Notes: generated by a model not told the origin, from the letters alone. A stretch of DNA of 9,559 nucleotides from AE-B3B sp964543295 (GCA_964543295.1 CAZIXA010000058.1:1-9559); one strand, 5' to 3'. Shown: positions 1-6,969, numbered from the stretch's first letter. Numbers and translations: made by a program.

Positions 1-70
1 GAACATTACTGTAGTTATGTCATAATACTTCTACGTACATCATAACATACCCAAAAATTCTCTATTTTAC

Positions 71-669
71 CTATCTTTCCCCAAACTCAACCTCCTGCTG
101 GATCCTTAAAGAATCCTCCTGGGTCAAGGTAGAAAGGTATCTCGTAACCATCGCAGGGGAAGAATGACCCAAATGGTGCGGGAGGGCTTTGGGGTGTCCT
201 GTCTGTCTTAACCTCTCGATAGCATCCGAGTGTCTCAAAAGATGAGGATACACTCTTTTGTTGATCCCTGCCTTTTTAGATATTTCTTTTAAAATTTGCC
301 AGGCCCTCTGTCTGTTAATAGGGGAAAACTTCTCATGGGGCCCAGCTTCTTCTTATACGCATAAGCCTGGAGTTTCTTGCTTAACCTTTCTGGCAGGGCA
401 ACTATTCTTTTCTTTTTCCCCTTTCCCACAATGTCTAGGGCAGGCCTTCCCTCAAACTGAAAGATGTTGGCCGGGGTGAGAGAAAGAGCTTCAGAGATCC
501 TCAGGCCCGTTTGGAAAAGGAGCAAAATTAAAAGAGAGTCCCTTTCACCCTTTCTTCCCCTTTTTGCCTCTTCAGCCAGGAGAGATACCTCGCAGGGTGT
601 GAGGTAGGCAAAGATCCTTTGTGCCCTCGAGAGGACTGTTCTTACGGGAACAAGCGATCTCATTCCCAT
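71..669 (-). pseudogene. Small tyrosine recombinase/integrase, frameshifted
   Basis: Catalytic domain of a tyrosine (phage-integrase family) site-specific recombinase, which breaks and rejoins DNA through a Tyr-DNA intermediate. The first part (669 to about 343) carries the Arg I motif TGLRISEAL and the beta-hairpin Lys region GKGKKKR. A one-base shift in the run GGGGCCC at 337-343 moves the frame. The second frame then continues without a gap through HEKFSPINRQRAW, the HLLRH box (H-x-x-R), LGH and the nucleophile region TRYL, ending at 71. All R-K-H-R-H-Y catalytic positions are therefore present, but in two frames. Corrected, the protein would be about 199 residues, so it lacks most of the N-terminal SAM-like arm domain of XerC/XerD and resembles the small stand-alone integrases. 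ATG at 669 is assumed; ATG at 663 is possible and neither has a clear Shine-Dalgarno. Whether the shift is decay or a sequence error cannot be decided here. I labelled it a pseudogene because mobile genes decay often. Confidence 0.82.
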
Positions 670-696
670 ATTTATACACTCTAAAGTTTTGTATAA

Positions 697-725
697 TTTA
701 TAATCCTAAAAAGCAAGGTTGTCAA
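697..725 (-). promoter_or_regulatory. Sigma70-type promoter of the tyrosine recombinase
   Basis: On the minus strand there is a perfect -35 box TTGACA (725-720), a 17-bp spacer and a -10 box TATAAA (702-697). Transcription would start near 690, about 20 bases before the recombinase ATG at 669. This fits the gene's lack of an obvious ribosome binding site in a short leader. Seen directly; activity is inferred. Confidence 0.6.
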
Positions 726-909
726 GGAAAATTAGGCCTTGCCCTCTCCTAGTTTCTTGGTCAGATATTAGAATTGGAGAGATAATAACCTGCGTTGCCG
801 GGTAAAGTTAGGATTTTGAAGTGTAGGCGAGTCTGAAGATGGCGGTAAATGGACAAATCTTGCCGGAGAGAAAGTAAACACTTTTATATCTTAGTTAAAG
901 TAGCTTGGC
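726..909. other. Stretch without recognisable gene
   Basis: Between the recombinase promoter and the Fe-S remnant I see no convincing coding sequence on either strand, no tRNA-like fold and no clear terminator. The heptamer TTGCCGG occurs twice on the plus strand (795-801 and 860-866). This is too short to call a repeat element. Confidence 0.4.
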
Positions 910-1272
910 TTATTGCTTAGGGGTAGAATATCCCGCATCACCCAGAACTTTTAATAGCTTCTCTCTAGCCTTTCTATATTCATCGCCAAAAAGAGACTTG
1001 CATTGTTCAATGGACACTTCCTCAGTCACCAACTTACTGGCAAAAGCCATGCAGGTTACTTCTCCACAGTTGGTTCTGGGTAAGAGCTTGTAAATGTTAA
1101 GAGCTGTTAGTTTGGGCCGGGTTTTGTAACTTGGTTTAATCTCATCTTTTTTATGGTAGGTTTTGTTGATCAGATCTTTTATCTCGTTAAGAGTTTTTCT
1201 TGCCTCTTCAGGACTTTTGCATCCTCCTACCAGAATCTTTTTAGGATGAAGGGTAACTCCTCTTATTTTATT
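910..1272 (-). pseudogene. Remnant of a CODH-associated 4Fe-4S domain protein
   Basis: This open minus-strand frame has no usable start: the first in-frame ATG lies inside the cysteine motif. It encodes a recognisable tail: VTLHPKKILVGG, an acidic/basic helix, KPSYKTRPKLTALNIYKLLP, then RTNCGEVTCMAFASKL and a later Cys in EQCKSL. I recognise the FeS domain (PF04060 type, normally NCGxCGxxTC-MAFA with four Cys). In my recollection such proteins are encoded near CO dehydrogenase/acetyl-CoA synthase genes. The motif here lacks about three residues, including the second Cys, so a 4Fe-4S cluster is not expected to form. The N-terminal part of the family is missing and a stop lies just upstream. 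It sits at the 3' end of the nickel operon. Family assignment is good; the CODH link is from memory of the family, not from this sequence. Confidence 0.65.
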
Positions 1273-1279
1273 TTATTTT

Positions 1280-1402
1280 TCACTCCACAACTTTCCTTGA
1301 ATACCCTACCGGGTACCCATCAACGGCGGTTATCTTCTTTGCTGCCTTTGTCCTGCTCTGTACCGGCTGAACATCTACCAGAAGACCTGCAAAATTTACC
1401 AT
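1280..1402 (-). pseudogene. Remnant of a DGC-type (putative zinc-binding) protein
   Basis: A 40-codon open frame starts with an ATG that overlaps the stop of the FmdE-TrmO gene (TAATG), a layout typical of translational coupling. Its second half, AAKKITAVDGYPVGYSRKVVE, matches the hallmark segment of the DGC-domain family, usually written as AIDGCPxxCAxKxLE. Both Cys positions are Tyr here, each explained by a single G-to-A change in TGC/TGT. The N-terminal half of the family, with its own Cys motif, is reduced to about 14 unrelated residues. The likely reading is the remains of a third metal-related gene after fmdE-trmO, deleted internally and mutated. It could instead be a chance short frame, but the 15-20 residue match and the operon-like overlap argue against that. 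Confidence 0.45.
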
Positions 1403-2484
1403 TATTCATCATTAGATGTGATAGATGGCTTTATATCCAACATGGGTGTCCCGTTAATAGCATCAAGGCCCCTTACCCGGAGCCTGTTCTTTTCCCTTTT
1501 AAGAAGTTTTACCCTGCTAAGTCCTAGGGGAGAAGGACGGTAAGGGCTTCTTGAGGCAAATACACCTTTTGTTCTCCCGTCCCGTCTTTTTCCCTTAAGG
1601 ATGTACCCAGATGATCTGTGGAAGTAAAAAATCACATCTAAAAAATCTGACTCCTCAATTTTATAAAGACCTTCCTGGTATTCTGGATAAATAATGAGGG
1701 AGGATTCTTTTTCTCGCATTACTGCAGGATCATCTGGCTCAGGGAAGCTACTTTCAACATAGCCTATAGGGTATACAGGGAAGGCTTTTTGTTTTTTCTC
1801 TCCCCTGCAAAAGGATATACCTTTCCCATCCATCTGGTAGAACCCTTCTTTTGAGCAAGGAATACAAAGAATCTTTTCATCTTTTTTTACTGTCCTTGAT
1901 TCCATGACCTTCTCGCCGCACTCAGAACATACCAAGCTCTCCAGAATGGGAGCATATTCGGGGACCTCAATTTTTACCTCTTTTACCAGAAAAAGCTCCT
2001 CATCAGGAAATCCCAGCATATCAAAGGAAATTTTCTGCCACACCTCCTGCAGTTTTTCTTCTGCTTTCTCATCCGCTTCTCTTCTCTTTACCACCTTATC
2101 AAAAAGATGCATAGCATCAGGATATTTTCGGTTAAGCCAGTCATCGCTTACTTTTACACGGATTCTTACACCTTCACCATCCCTTCTCACAAAACTTACT
2201 GCTGTTTTTCCAAAATCTCTGTATATAAGGCTGTTATTGCCAAAGCTGCACCCTGAGGCCATTTGAATACCATCAGCAAAGCAGCTGTTAGTCTCCAGAA
2301 TAGCTAAAACATTCTCCATTCCCTTTGTCTTTACTCCTAAGTTTTTGATACCTATAACTCCCGCCCTTACCCCCAGGGCCAAAAAGGGGCAAAAATGGCC
2401 GTGAAGCTCGCCCGCTTTTTCAAGTAGCCCCTTTATGTCACCAGAATCAATCATTTTTTCAATCACATCTCTTGGACTACTCAT
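1402..2484 (-). CDS. FmdE-family protein fused to a TrmO/TsaA-like domain
   Basis: A 360-residue two-part protein. Residues 1 to about 180 form an FmdE domain: HGHFCPFLALG at 28-38, then TNSCFADGIQ and ASGCSFGNN with Cys68 and Cys79. A zinc ribbon follows (C186/C189 in CSECGE, C207/C210 in CIPC), as in bacterial FmdE proteins. FmdE is named from the formylmethanofuran dehydrogenase operon but its role is unknown. From about 238 to 354 there is a TsaA-like beta-barrel of the TrmO family, which N6-methylates t6A37 in tRNA using SAM. Its signatures are PIGYVESSFPEP, GVFASRSPYRPSPLG and DAINGTPMLDIKP. Usual RPNP is RPSP here, and the Tyr after DIKP is Ser. I chose ATG 2484 because AAGGAGA lies 7-8 bases upstream; an in-frame TTG at 2514 overlaps the preceding stop but has no better site. 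It follows the small helical gene closely and is the last intact gene of the nickel operon. Domain calls are firm; the function of the fusion is unknown. Confidence 0.88.
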   Translation of the reverse strand: MSSPRDVIEKMIDSGDIKGLLEKAGELHGHFCPFLALGVRAGVIGIKNLGVKTKGMENVLAILETNSCFADGIQMASGCSFGNNSLIYRDFGKTAVSFVRRDGEGVRIRVKVSDDWLNRKYPDAMHLFDKVVKRREADEKAEEKLQEVWQKISFDMLGFPDEELFLVKEVKIEVPEYAPILESLVCSECGEKVMESRTVKKDEKILCIPCSKEGFYQMDGKGISFCRGEKKQKAFPVYPIGYVESSFPEPDDPAVMREKESSLIIYPEYQEGLYKIEESDFLDVIFYFHRSSGYILKGKRRDGRTKGVFASRSPYRPSPLGLSRVKLLKREKNRLRVRGLDAINGTPMLDIKPSITSNDE

Positions 2485-2510
2485 GGGTATATCTCCTTGC
2501 AATTTCTCTT

Positions 2511-2717
2511 TCAATTTAACTTCTCTGAGGCTTTAGACAGATATTCACTTACCTCACGCATCTTATCAATAGCTTCTACTATACTATTGTGGACTTCCAT
2601 CCCGCCGGAAGTTTTTGCTTTCTCTGCCCATTCTTGAAATTCCTTGCTGTGCTCTTTGTTATGCTCAATCCAGTGCCCCAACAGTATCTTGAGCTTTTCC
2701 ATATCCTTCCTTTTCAC
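2511..2717 (-). CDS. Small helical protein with HxxxHxxxH pattern
   Basis: A 68-residue soluble, strongly helical and charged protein with no signal peptide. Near the N-terminus it has LLGHWIEHNKEHSKEF, placing His at 15, 19 and 23. These are one helical turn apart and form a plausible metal-binding face. The rest is an amphipathic helical hairpin rich in Glu and Lys. I recognise it as a conserved small family of unknown function (I think catalogued as DUF8180, not certain) that travels with nickel or metal genes. Its GTG start overlaps the TGA of the CooT-like gene by four bases (GTGA), with AGGGAG just upstream, so the two are translationally coupled. An internal ATG at 2702 is a less likely start. 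A role in cytoplasmic nickel handling is inferred only from position and histidines. Confidence 0.75.
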   Translation of the reverse strand: MKRKDMEKLKILLGHWIEHNKEHSKEFQEWAEKAKTSGGMEVHNSIVEAIDKMREVSEYLSKASEKLN

Positions 2718-2920
2718 TTCTCTCCCTTCTGCACTTTCCTCTCTAAAATCACCTTATGGTGAAGAAGATCGATCGTTTTAATCTTGGCATAGATGAGTTT
2801 CTTTTCTCCTAAGATACCTCTCAGTATTATTTTTCCTCCTTCAGGCTCAATTGATACAACATCTTCCAGGAGAAGCTCTTCCTTGCCATCTTTAACTAAA
2901 TAAGCATTTGACTGGCACAT
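2714..2920 (-). CDS. CooT-family small nickel-binding protein
   Basis: A 68-residue protein beginning Met-Cys: MCQSNAYLVKDGKEELLLED, then a beta-rich body ending in LLHHKVILE. Length, the invariant Cys2 and the strand pattern match the CooT family (PF10133). Rhodospirillum rubrum CooT binds Ni(II) through Cys2 as a dimer and helps mature the nickel CO dehydrogenase. A strong GGGGGAG lies just before the ATG. It is downstream of the transporter ATPase, with a possible promoter of its own in the 73-bp gap, and it overlaps the next gene. Its presence in a NikR-headed operon is good context for a nickel chaperone. Whether the client is CO dehydrogenase, a hydrogenase or another enzyme is not visible in this window. 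Confidence 0.82.
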   Translation of the reverse strand: MCQSNAYLVKDGKEELLLEDVVSIEPEGGKIILRGILGEKKLIYAKIKTIDLLHHKVILERKVQKGEK

Positions 2921-2954
2921 ATTCTCCCCCTTTTATTTTACTTTGTGCTACTTT

Positions 2955-2983
2955 TTTAAATAATGCAACATCTAAAAGGTCAA
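2955..2983 (-). promoter_or_regulatory. Possible internal promoter before the CooT-like gene
   Basis: On the minus strand TTGACC (2983-2978) is followed after 17 bp by TTTAAA (2960-2955), in the 73-bp gap between the ATPase stop and the CooT-like ATG. The -35 matches the sigma70 consensus at 5 of 6 positions and the -10 at 4 of 6. No NikR-like operator overlaps it, so it might supply NikR-independent expression of the last three genes. Weak evidence in AT-rich DNA. Confidence 0.35.
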
Positions 2984-2993
2984 CAGGCTTGAA

Positions 2994-3764
2994 TCAACGG
3001 GCAGTAATAGGCTCCTCTGGTATCACCACTACCTTTTTTGAATAATTTTTAACAGTAACTTTTACGCCATAAACAGATTCTATATTTTCTGAAGATAGTA
3101 TCTCCAGGCCTCCTGATGCAAAAATTTTTCCGTTTTTTAACATTATAAGCTTATCACTGTATCTTCCTGCAAGGTTTAAGTCATGAATTGCCATTACCGC
3201 AGAGATTCCGTTCCTCACCTGTTCTTTTACTATGTTTAAAACCTCCAGCTGATGTTTTAGATCAAGGTTGCTGGTTGGCTCATCCAAAAGGAGAATCCCT
3301 GGCTGTTGAGCAAGAGCCCTTGCTATTATAACTTTTTGCCTTTGCCCACCACTAAGCTCCCCTATGTCACGCATGGCAAGCTCCTGCAACCCCAGCGTCT
3401 TTATAACATCTGAGACCACCTTCAGGTCATTAGTAGTTGGCCTAAAGTTGAAATGAGGCTTTCTACCCATTAAAATCATGTCAAATACAATGGTTGGAAA
3501 GCTTCTTACCTCTATCTGGGGAACATATCCAATCTTTCTGGCAATCTCTTCCCTTTCAAAGCTGTTTATGTTTTCCTCTTCTATTAAAATACTTCCTATG
3601 TGCGGCTTTAAGATTCTATTAATACATTTTAACAGTGTGGTTTTCCCTGAGCCATTTGGTCCTACAATTCCCAGAATCTCTTTATCTTCCAGAGTTAAAC
3701 TTACGCTTTTTAATACTGGCAGGCTATTGTAGCTAAACCTCACGCCTTTAATTTCTAACCTCAC
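2994..3764 (-). CDS. ABC transporter ATPase, BtuD/FecE type (nickel uptake)
   Basis: A 256-residue ATP-binding subunit that would pair on the cytoplasmic face with the FecCD-type permease. All motifs are present: Walker A GPNGSGKTT (35-43), Q-loop Gln83 in YVPQ, signature LSGGQRQ (137-143), Walker B LLLDEP with Glu162, D-loop, and H-loop His194 in AIHD. Length and sequence fit the iron-siderophore/cobalamin/heme importer class rather than the NikDE oligopeptide class. It starts with GTG, supported by AAGGAGA seven bases upstream. A 131-bp gap separates it from the permease and holds a possible hairpin covering that ribosome site. The substrate is inferred to be Ni2+ or Co2+, perhaps chelated, from the NikR control of the operon. 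BtuCDF-type nickel uptake is known in Helicobacter (FecDE/CeuE). An iron-chelate or cobalamin substrate cannot be excluded. Confidence 0.9.
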   Translation of the reverse strand: MRLEIKGVRFSYNSLPVLKSVSLTLEDKEILGIVGPNGSGKTTLLKCINRILKPHIGSILIEEENINSFEREEIARKIGYVPQIEVRSFPTIVFDMILMGRKPHFNFRPTTNDLKVVSDVIKTLGLQELAMRDIGELSGGQRQKVIIARALAQQPGILLLDEPTSNLDLKHQLEVLNIVKEQVRNGISAVMAIHDLNLAGRYSDKLIMLKNGKIFASGGLEILSSENIESVYGVKVTVKNYSKKVVVIPEEPITAR

Positions 3765-3769
3765 CTCTT

Positions 3770-3808
3770 GTGTCTCCTTTTTGTTTATATCAAGAAAAAC
3801 AAAGACAC
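3770..3808 (-). promoter_or_regulatory. Possible hairpin masking the ATPase ribosome site
   Basis: In the minus-strand transcript GTGTCT (3808-3803) can pair with AGACAC (3775-3770), followed by two G-U pairs, a mismatch and four A-U pairs. The loop is short and AT-rich. The right arm contains AAGGAGA, the Shine-Dalgarno of the ATPase gene, so the fold would lower its translation. No poly-U tract follows, so it is not a terminator. Pairing is seen in the sequence; the regulatory role is inferred. Confidence 0.3.
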
Positions 3809-3895
3809 AGAACTCCTTGCGAGCATCTTATTTTCTTCTAAAGCTGATATCTTGAAGCATTAGCCTTCATGACAGTCAAAATTATCCTTCCTGCC

Positions 3896-4992
3896 TTATC
3901 CATACCCTGTTCTTTTTTTTATTATCAAGTAAAGGAAGAGAGGAACCCCCATAAAAGAAGTTAAAATTCCCACCGGTAGAACTTGAGGAGAAATGATGGT
4001 TCTGGCAACTGTATCCGCCGCCACCATTAAAACACCTCCCATTAGACAGGAAGCCGGGAGCAGGAACCTGTGATCCTCTCCTATAAGTATCCGCGTTATG
4101 TGAGGTGCAACAAGACCAACGAAACCTATAGTACCAAGCAAAGCAACTGCCATGGCGGTTGTTAAAGAGGCAAGAACTAATCCCTCCAGCCTCACCTTCT
4201 CAACATTAACACCTAAGCTTTTTGCCACCTCATCACCGGAAGAGAGGGTGTTAAAATCCCAGGACCATTTTAAAAAAACCGGTAAACTAACAAACGCTAC
4301 AAGGGATACCAGTGAAAGCTTTGTCCAGTCACTTTTAGATAGACTTCCAAACATCCAGTAAACTACAGCTGCAACCTGCTCCTCGGTTCCCATATACTGA
4401 AGAAGTGATGTGCTTGCTGAGAAAAGGTACATCATAGCGATTCCGGCAAATATTATAGTTTGCGGGCTGGCTTCCTTAAACTTTGCAAGGGAAAAAACTG
4501 TGAATGCAGGAATTAAAGAAAACCCAAAGGCGCAAATTGGAAGCATATAAAAATTGAGGATTTGTAGCCCTGCTCCATAACCTCCCTGGATTATACCTGC
4601 CCCCAGTACTATGGCAAAAGACGCCCCACAAGCTGCCCCAGATGCGATTCCCAAGGTATATGGGGAGGCCAGGGGGTTTCTTAATATTCCCTGCAGGACA
4701 CATCCTGCTACAGCAAGTCCTGCTCCGGCAACTATACCCATTAAAACCCTGGGTAGTCTCAGTTTCCAAATAACTACCTGGTTAAGAGGAGTGGAGCTTA
4801 AATGCTGGGGAAAAATTCTGGAAAAAATTGTAGTAACTATATCTTCTAATCTGATAGAAACTGAACCAACGCAAAGGGAATAGGATGCTACCCCTATTAG
4901 TAGACTCAGAAGGAGGAAGGTGAAAAAAGCCTTCCTCCTTGTAAATTGTGTGTAGGATTCTTGGATGTTTATCTTAAGTTCCTATTTTTCAT
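3896..4992 (-). CDS. FecCD-type ABC transporter permease, apparent frameshift near start
   Basis: Integral membrane subunit of the BtuC/FecCD family, normally ten transmembrane helices. Clear landmarks are LRLPRVLMGIVAGAGLAVAG, LQGILRNPLASPYTLGI, the cytoplasmic coupling region GTIGFVGLVAPHITR, and the late PVGILTSFMGVPLFLYLI. The first ATG in the main frame (4741) would remove TM1 and give only 281 residues. The frame is open and conserved-looking further upstream (hydrophobic FLLLSLLIGVASYSLCVG, then FSRIFPQHLSSTPLNQVVIW) back to a stop at 4984-4982, yet contains no ATG, GTG or TTG there. An ATG at 4992, seven bases after the TatD stop, opens MKNR in another frame. One added base near 4981-4983 would join them as a 365-residue protein, the usual size. 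Either a sequence error or a real defect is present. Gene order places it with the binding protein and ATPase as the nickel importer. Confidence 0.85.
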
Positions 4993-4998
4993 TTATCT

Positions 4999-5823
4999 TT
5001 AAGGTAGAGCTTCTCCAAGGGGGATATTAAAAAATTTGGCCGCACTTTGTGTAGTAACCTCTTCCACCTTTTCAAGAGGAATTTTTTTAATCTCAGCAAT
5101 TTTTTGGGCAGTAAATACTATATTAGCTGGCTCATTTCTCGAAACGCCCGGGAAGGGAGCAGAGTGTGAGAGGGGAGAGTCGGTCTCAAATGCGAAACAT
5201 TCTAAGGGTAGCTTGCTGACCAGAGCCTGCAGGTACTTGGAGTAAGTAATTTTAGGCCAGATAGCAATCAGGCAGCCAAGTGAGATAGCCTCCTTTGCCT
5301 CTTCTAAGCTTCCTTTAAAGCCATGAAGAAGAGCGGGCCGTTGATCTTTCTTTAGAACTTCAATCACATCTCCTACTGCATCAGCTGATGAGTGAACAAT
5401 CAAAGGCAGATCCAGCTCACCGGATAAGTTAGCAAATTTTTCAAATAGCTCTCTTTGAGTTTTCTTTTCGTTATCATTTTTTGTCAGCTGATAATCAAGA
5501 CCCACCTCTCCAATAGCAACAATTACCTTATCATTTTTTGCCACCTTTCTAATCGTATTCATTGCTCTTTCCACAACTTCCTCATCCACATACATATCCA
5601 TTTTCTTCAGCCTTTCTCCACCAAAGTAATAAAGACCAAGCGCTGGGAAGACATTCTCATGGTTCTGTGCTATCTCTAAGGTCTTTTTAACTTTAAATGG
5701 ATTTGAGCTATCATGGCAACAGGTGATCATGCAAATTTCTGCTTCCTCTGCCCGTTTAATGATACGCTCCCTATCTAAATCATCCTCCACTCTTTGCAGG
5801 TGGCAATGTGCGTCTACAAGCAT
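4999..5823 (-). CDS. TatD-family metal-dependent hydrolase
   Basis: A 274-residue cytoplasmic amidohydrolase-fold enzyme of the TatD family, which are metal-dependent DNases/phosphoesterases. The metal-ligand set is complete: HCH (His6, His8) in VDAHCHL, Glu106 in GEVGLDY, His144 in LIVHSS, His167 in LLHGF, and Asp215 in FETDSP. Length and motif spacing are normal. The ATG is 12 bases after the binding-protein stop, and its AAGGAGG overlaps that stop. The permease ATG follows seven bases after its own stop. It is thus firmly inside the transporter operon, between the binding protein and the permease, which is an odd place for a nuclease. Whether it has a specific job in nickel metabolism is unknown. 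The family call is secure; the substrate is not. Confidence 0.9.
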   Translation of the reverse strand: MLVDAHCHLQRVEDDLDRERIIKRAEEAEICMITCCHDSSNPFKVKKTLEIAQNHENVFPALGLYYFGGERLKKMDMYVDEEVVERAMNTIRKVAKNDKVIVAIGEVGLDYQLTKNDNEKKTQRELFEKFANLSGELDLPLIVHSSADAVGDVIEVLKKDQRPALLHGFKGSLEEAKEAISLGCLIAIWPKITYSKYLQALVSKLPLECFAFETDSPLSHSAPFPGVSRNEPANIVFTAQKIAEIKKIPLEKVEEVTTQSAAKFFNIPLGEALP

Positions 5824-5835
5824 TTTTAAGCCTCC

Positions 5836-6931
5836 TTACCATTTTTTGGGATAAAAATGTATCCCTTGATACTTTACCCGGAGCCATTTTTCAAAGTATT
5901 CTTCATGGATTCTTTCAGGATCAATGTCAGCAAATTTCTCAGGATAGGCTATCTTAGCAAGATAAAAAGCCCCAATGAATGGTTTTAAATCAAGCAAAAG
6001 GCCTGCAATTGCATAGACATTATTTTTCTCAACCGCTTTAGTGGGTAAAAACTCGGGCCTTTCTTTTATACCTTTTATAAAATTCTCAGGAAGGGAAGGG
6101 TCGGTTACATTGTAGCCAACTATATCATGAGTTCCGTAGGTGGTGATAATAATAAAATCCGGGTCTTTTTTTTAGAATCCATTCTGGACTCATCTTTTTC
6201 TGACCATAGATTTCCATAACATTACGCAGTCCAGCCATATCTAAAGTTATATCTTCTTTTTTCCCATCCCCAACAAAAAGATCAGAAGTAGCGTACATAA
6301 GGCAAACACGAGGTTTTTCTTCCTCGGTCACATTTTTAAGACGATTCATAAAAATATCTATTTTTTCTTTGCGCCAGTTTAAGAACTGTTGAGCTTTTTC
6401 TTCCCTTCCAAAGATCTTTCCTAAAAGCCATAGGCACTGAACTTGTTTGTCAGCGGTTAAGTCCATATCTTTTACATCTAACGGTTTGTTTTCCTCGCCC
6501 AGGAAAGGATCTACACATAGGGCTTTAACACCTATTTTTTCCAACCCCCCTAAAATAGCTGGTGTTGCACCTGCGTGCCCCATGAGAATTACAACATCCG
6601 GGTTAAGCTGAGCTATTTTTTCATAATTAAAGTCTTGCCAGGCACCACCAATAATTGGTTTATCCTCCATCTCAGAGAAACAACCGCGCTCTGGTATTCC
6701 TTCCTCTATCCCCACTACTGTTTTCTCCACACCAAGTATTTTTATATAATCAGCAAATTTATCTTCTCCCACGATACAGGTTTTCACAGGATAAGGAAGA
6801 GTCACCTTTCTTCCCAAAGAATCAATAACAGTTATAGTTTGACTAGCAAAGCCAGCGCAAGAGAATAAGATGATGCTAATTACCGCAATACCCCAAGTTT
6901 TTATCCAAAATCTTCTTTTGCAATTTTTCAT
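5836..6931 (-). CDS. Nickel-type periplasmic binding protein (BtuF/FepB fold), frameshift at an A8 run
   Basis: Substrate-binding subunit of the importer. It opens with an N-terminal secretion signal: basic MKNCKRRFWIK, a hydrophobic core, then ILFSCAGFAS. The Cys in LFSC could be a lipobox, or cleavage may follow GFA. The mature part is a class III binding protein: TITVIDSLGRKVTLP, NYEKIAQLNPDVVILMGH, EEKPRVCLMY, then LDMAGLRNVMEIYG. At 6166-6173 a run of eight A (coding strand) puts the ribosome into a frame that stops at 6125. Removing one A restores the expected C-lobe: DFIIITTYGTHDIV, FLPTKAVEKNNVYAI, and so on to TAA at 5838-5836. Corrected length is 364 residues, normal for the family. 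The start is set by AAAGGAGGAGG, 8 bases before the ATG. It lies 38 bp after nikR and 12 bp before tatD, with no terminator between. Error, phase variation or slippage are all possible. Ni specificity is inferred from context. Confidence 0.85.
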
Positions 6932-6969
6932 CCGTTCAACCTCCTCCTTTAACCTAATAATTTTATTCG

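Noticed and set aside
14..46. GTTATG and CATAAC inverted repeat with a TTATG-T-CATAA palindrome downstream of the recombinase
   Set aside because: The arms are only six bases, 21 bp apart, in AT-rich DNA. There is no second copy in the window, so an attachment site or terminator cannot be claimed.
795..866. Two copies of TTGCCGG 65 bp apart
   Set aside because: Seven-base repeats can occur by chance and the flanks do not match well; there is no evidence of an element or array.
905..1093. Plus-strand open frame of 62 codons
   Set aside because: It is antisense to the minus-strand Fe-S remnant, whose residues match a known motif; the plus-strand translation matches nothing and has no ribosome site.
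1153..1527. Plus-strand open frame of 124 codons
   Set aside because: It runs antisense over the end of the FmdE-TrmO gene and the two remnants, with low-complexity Ser/Phe/Leu composition typical of a shadow frame.
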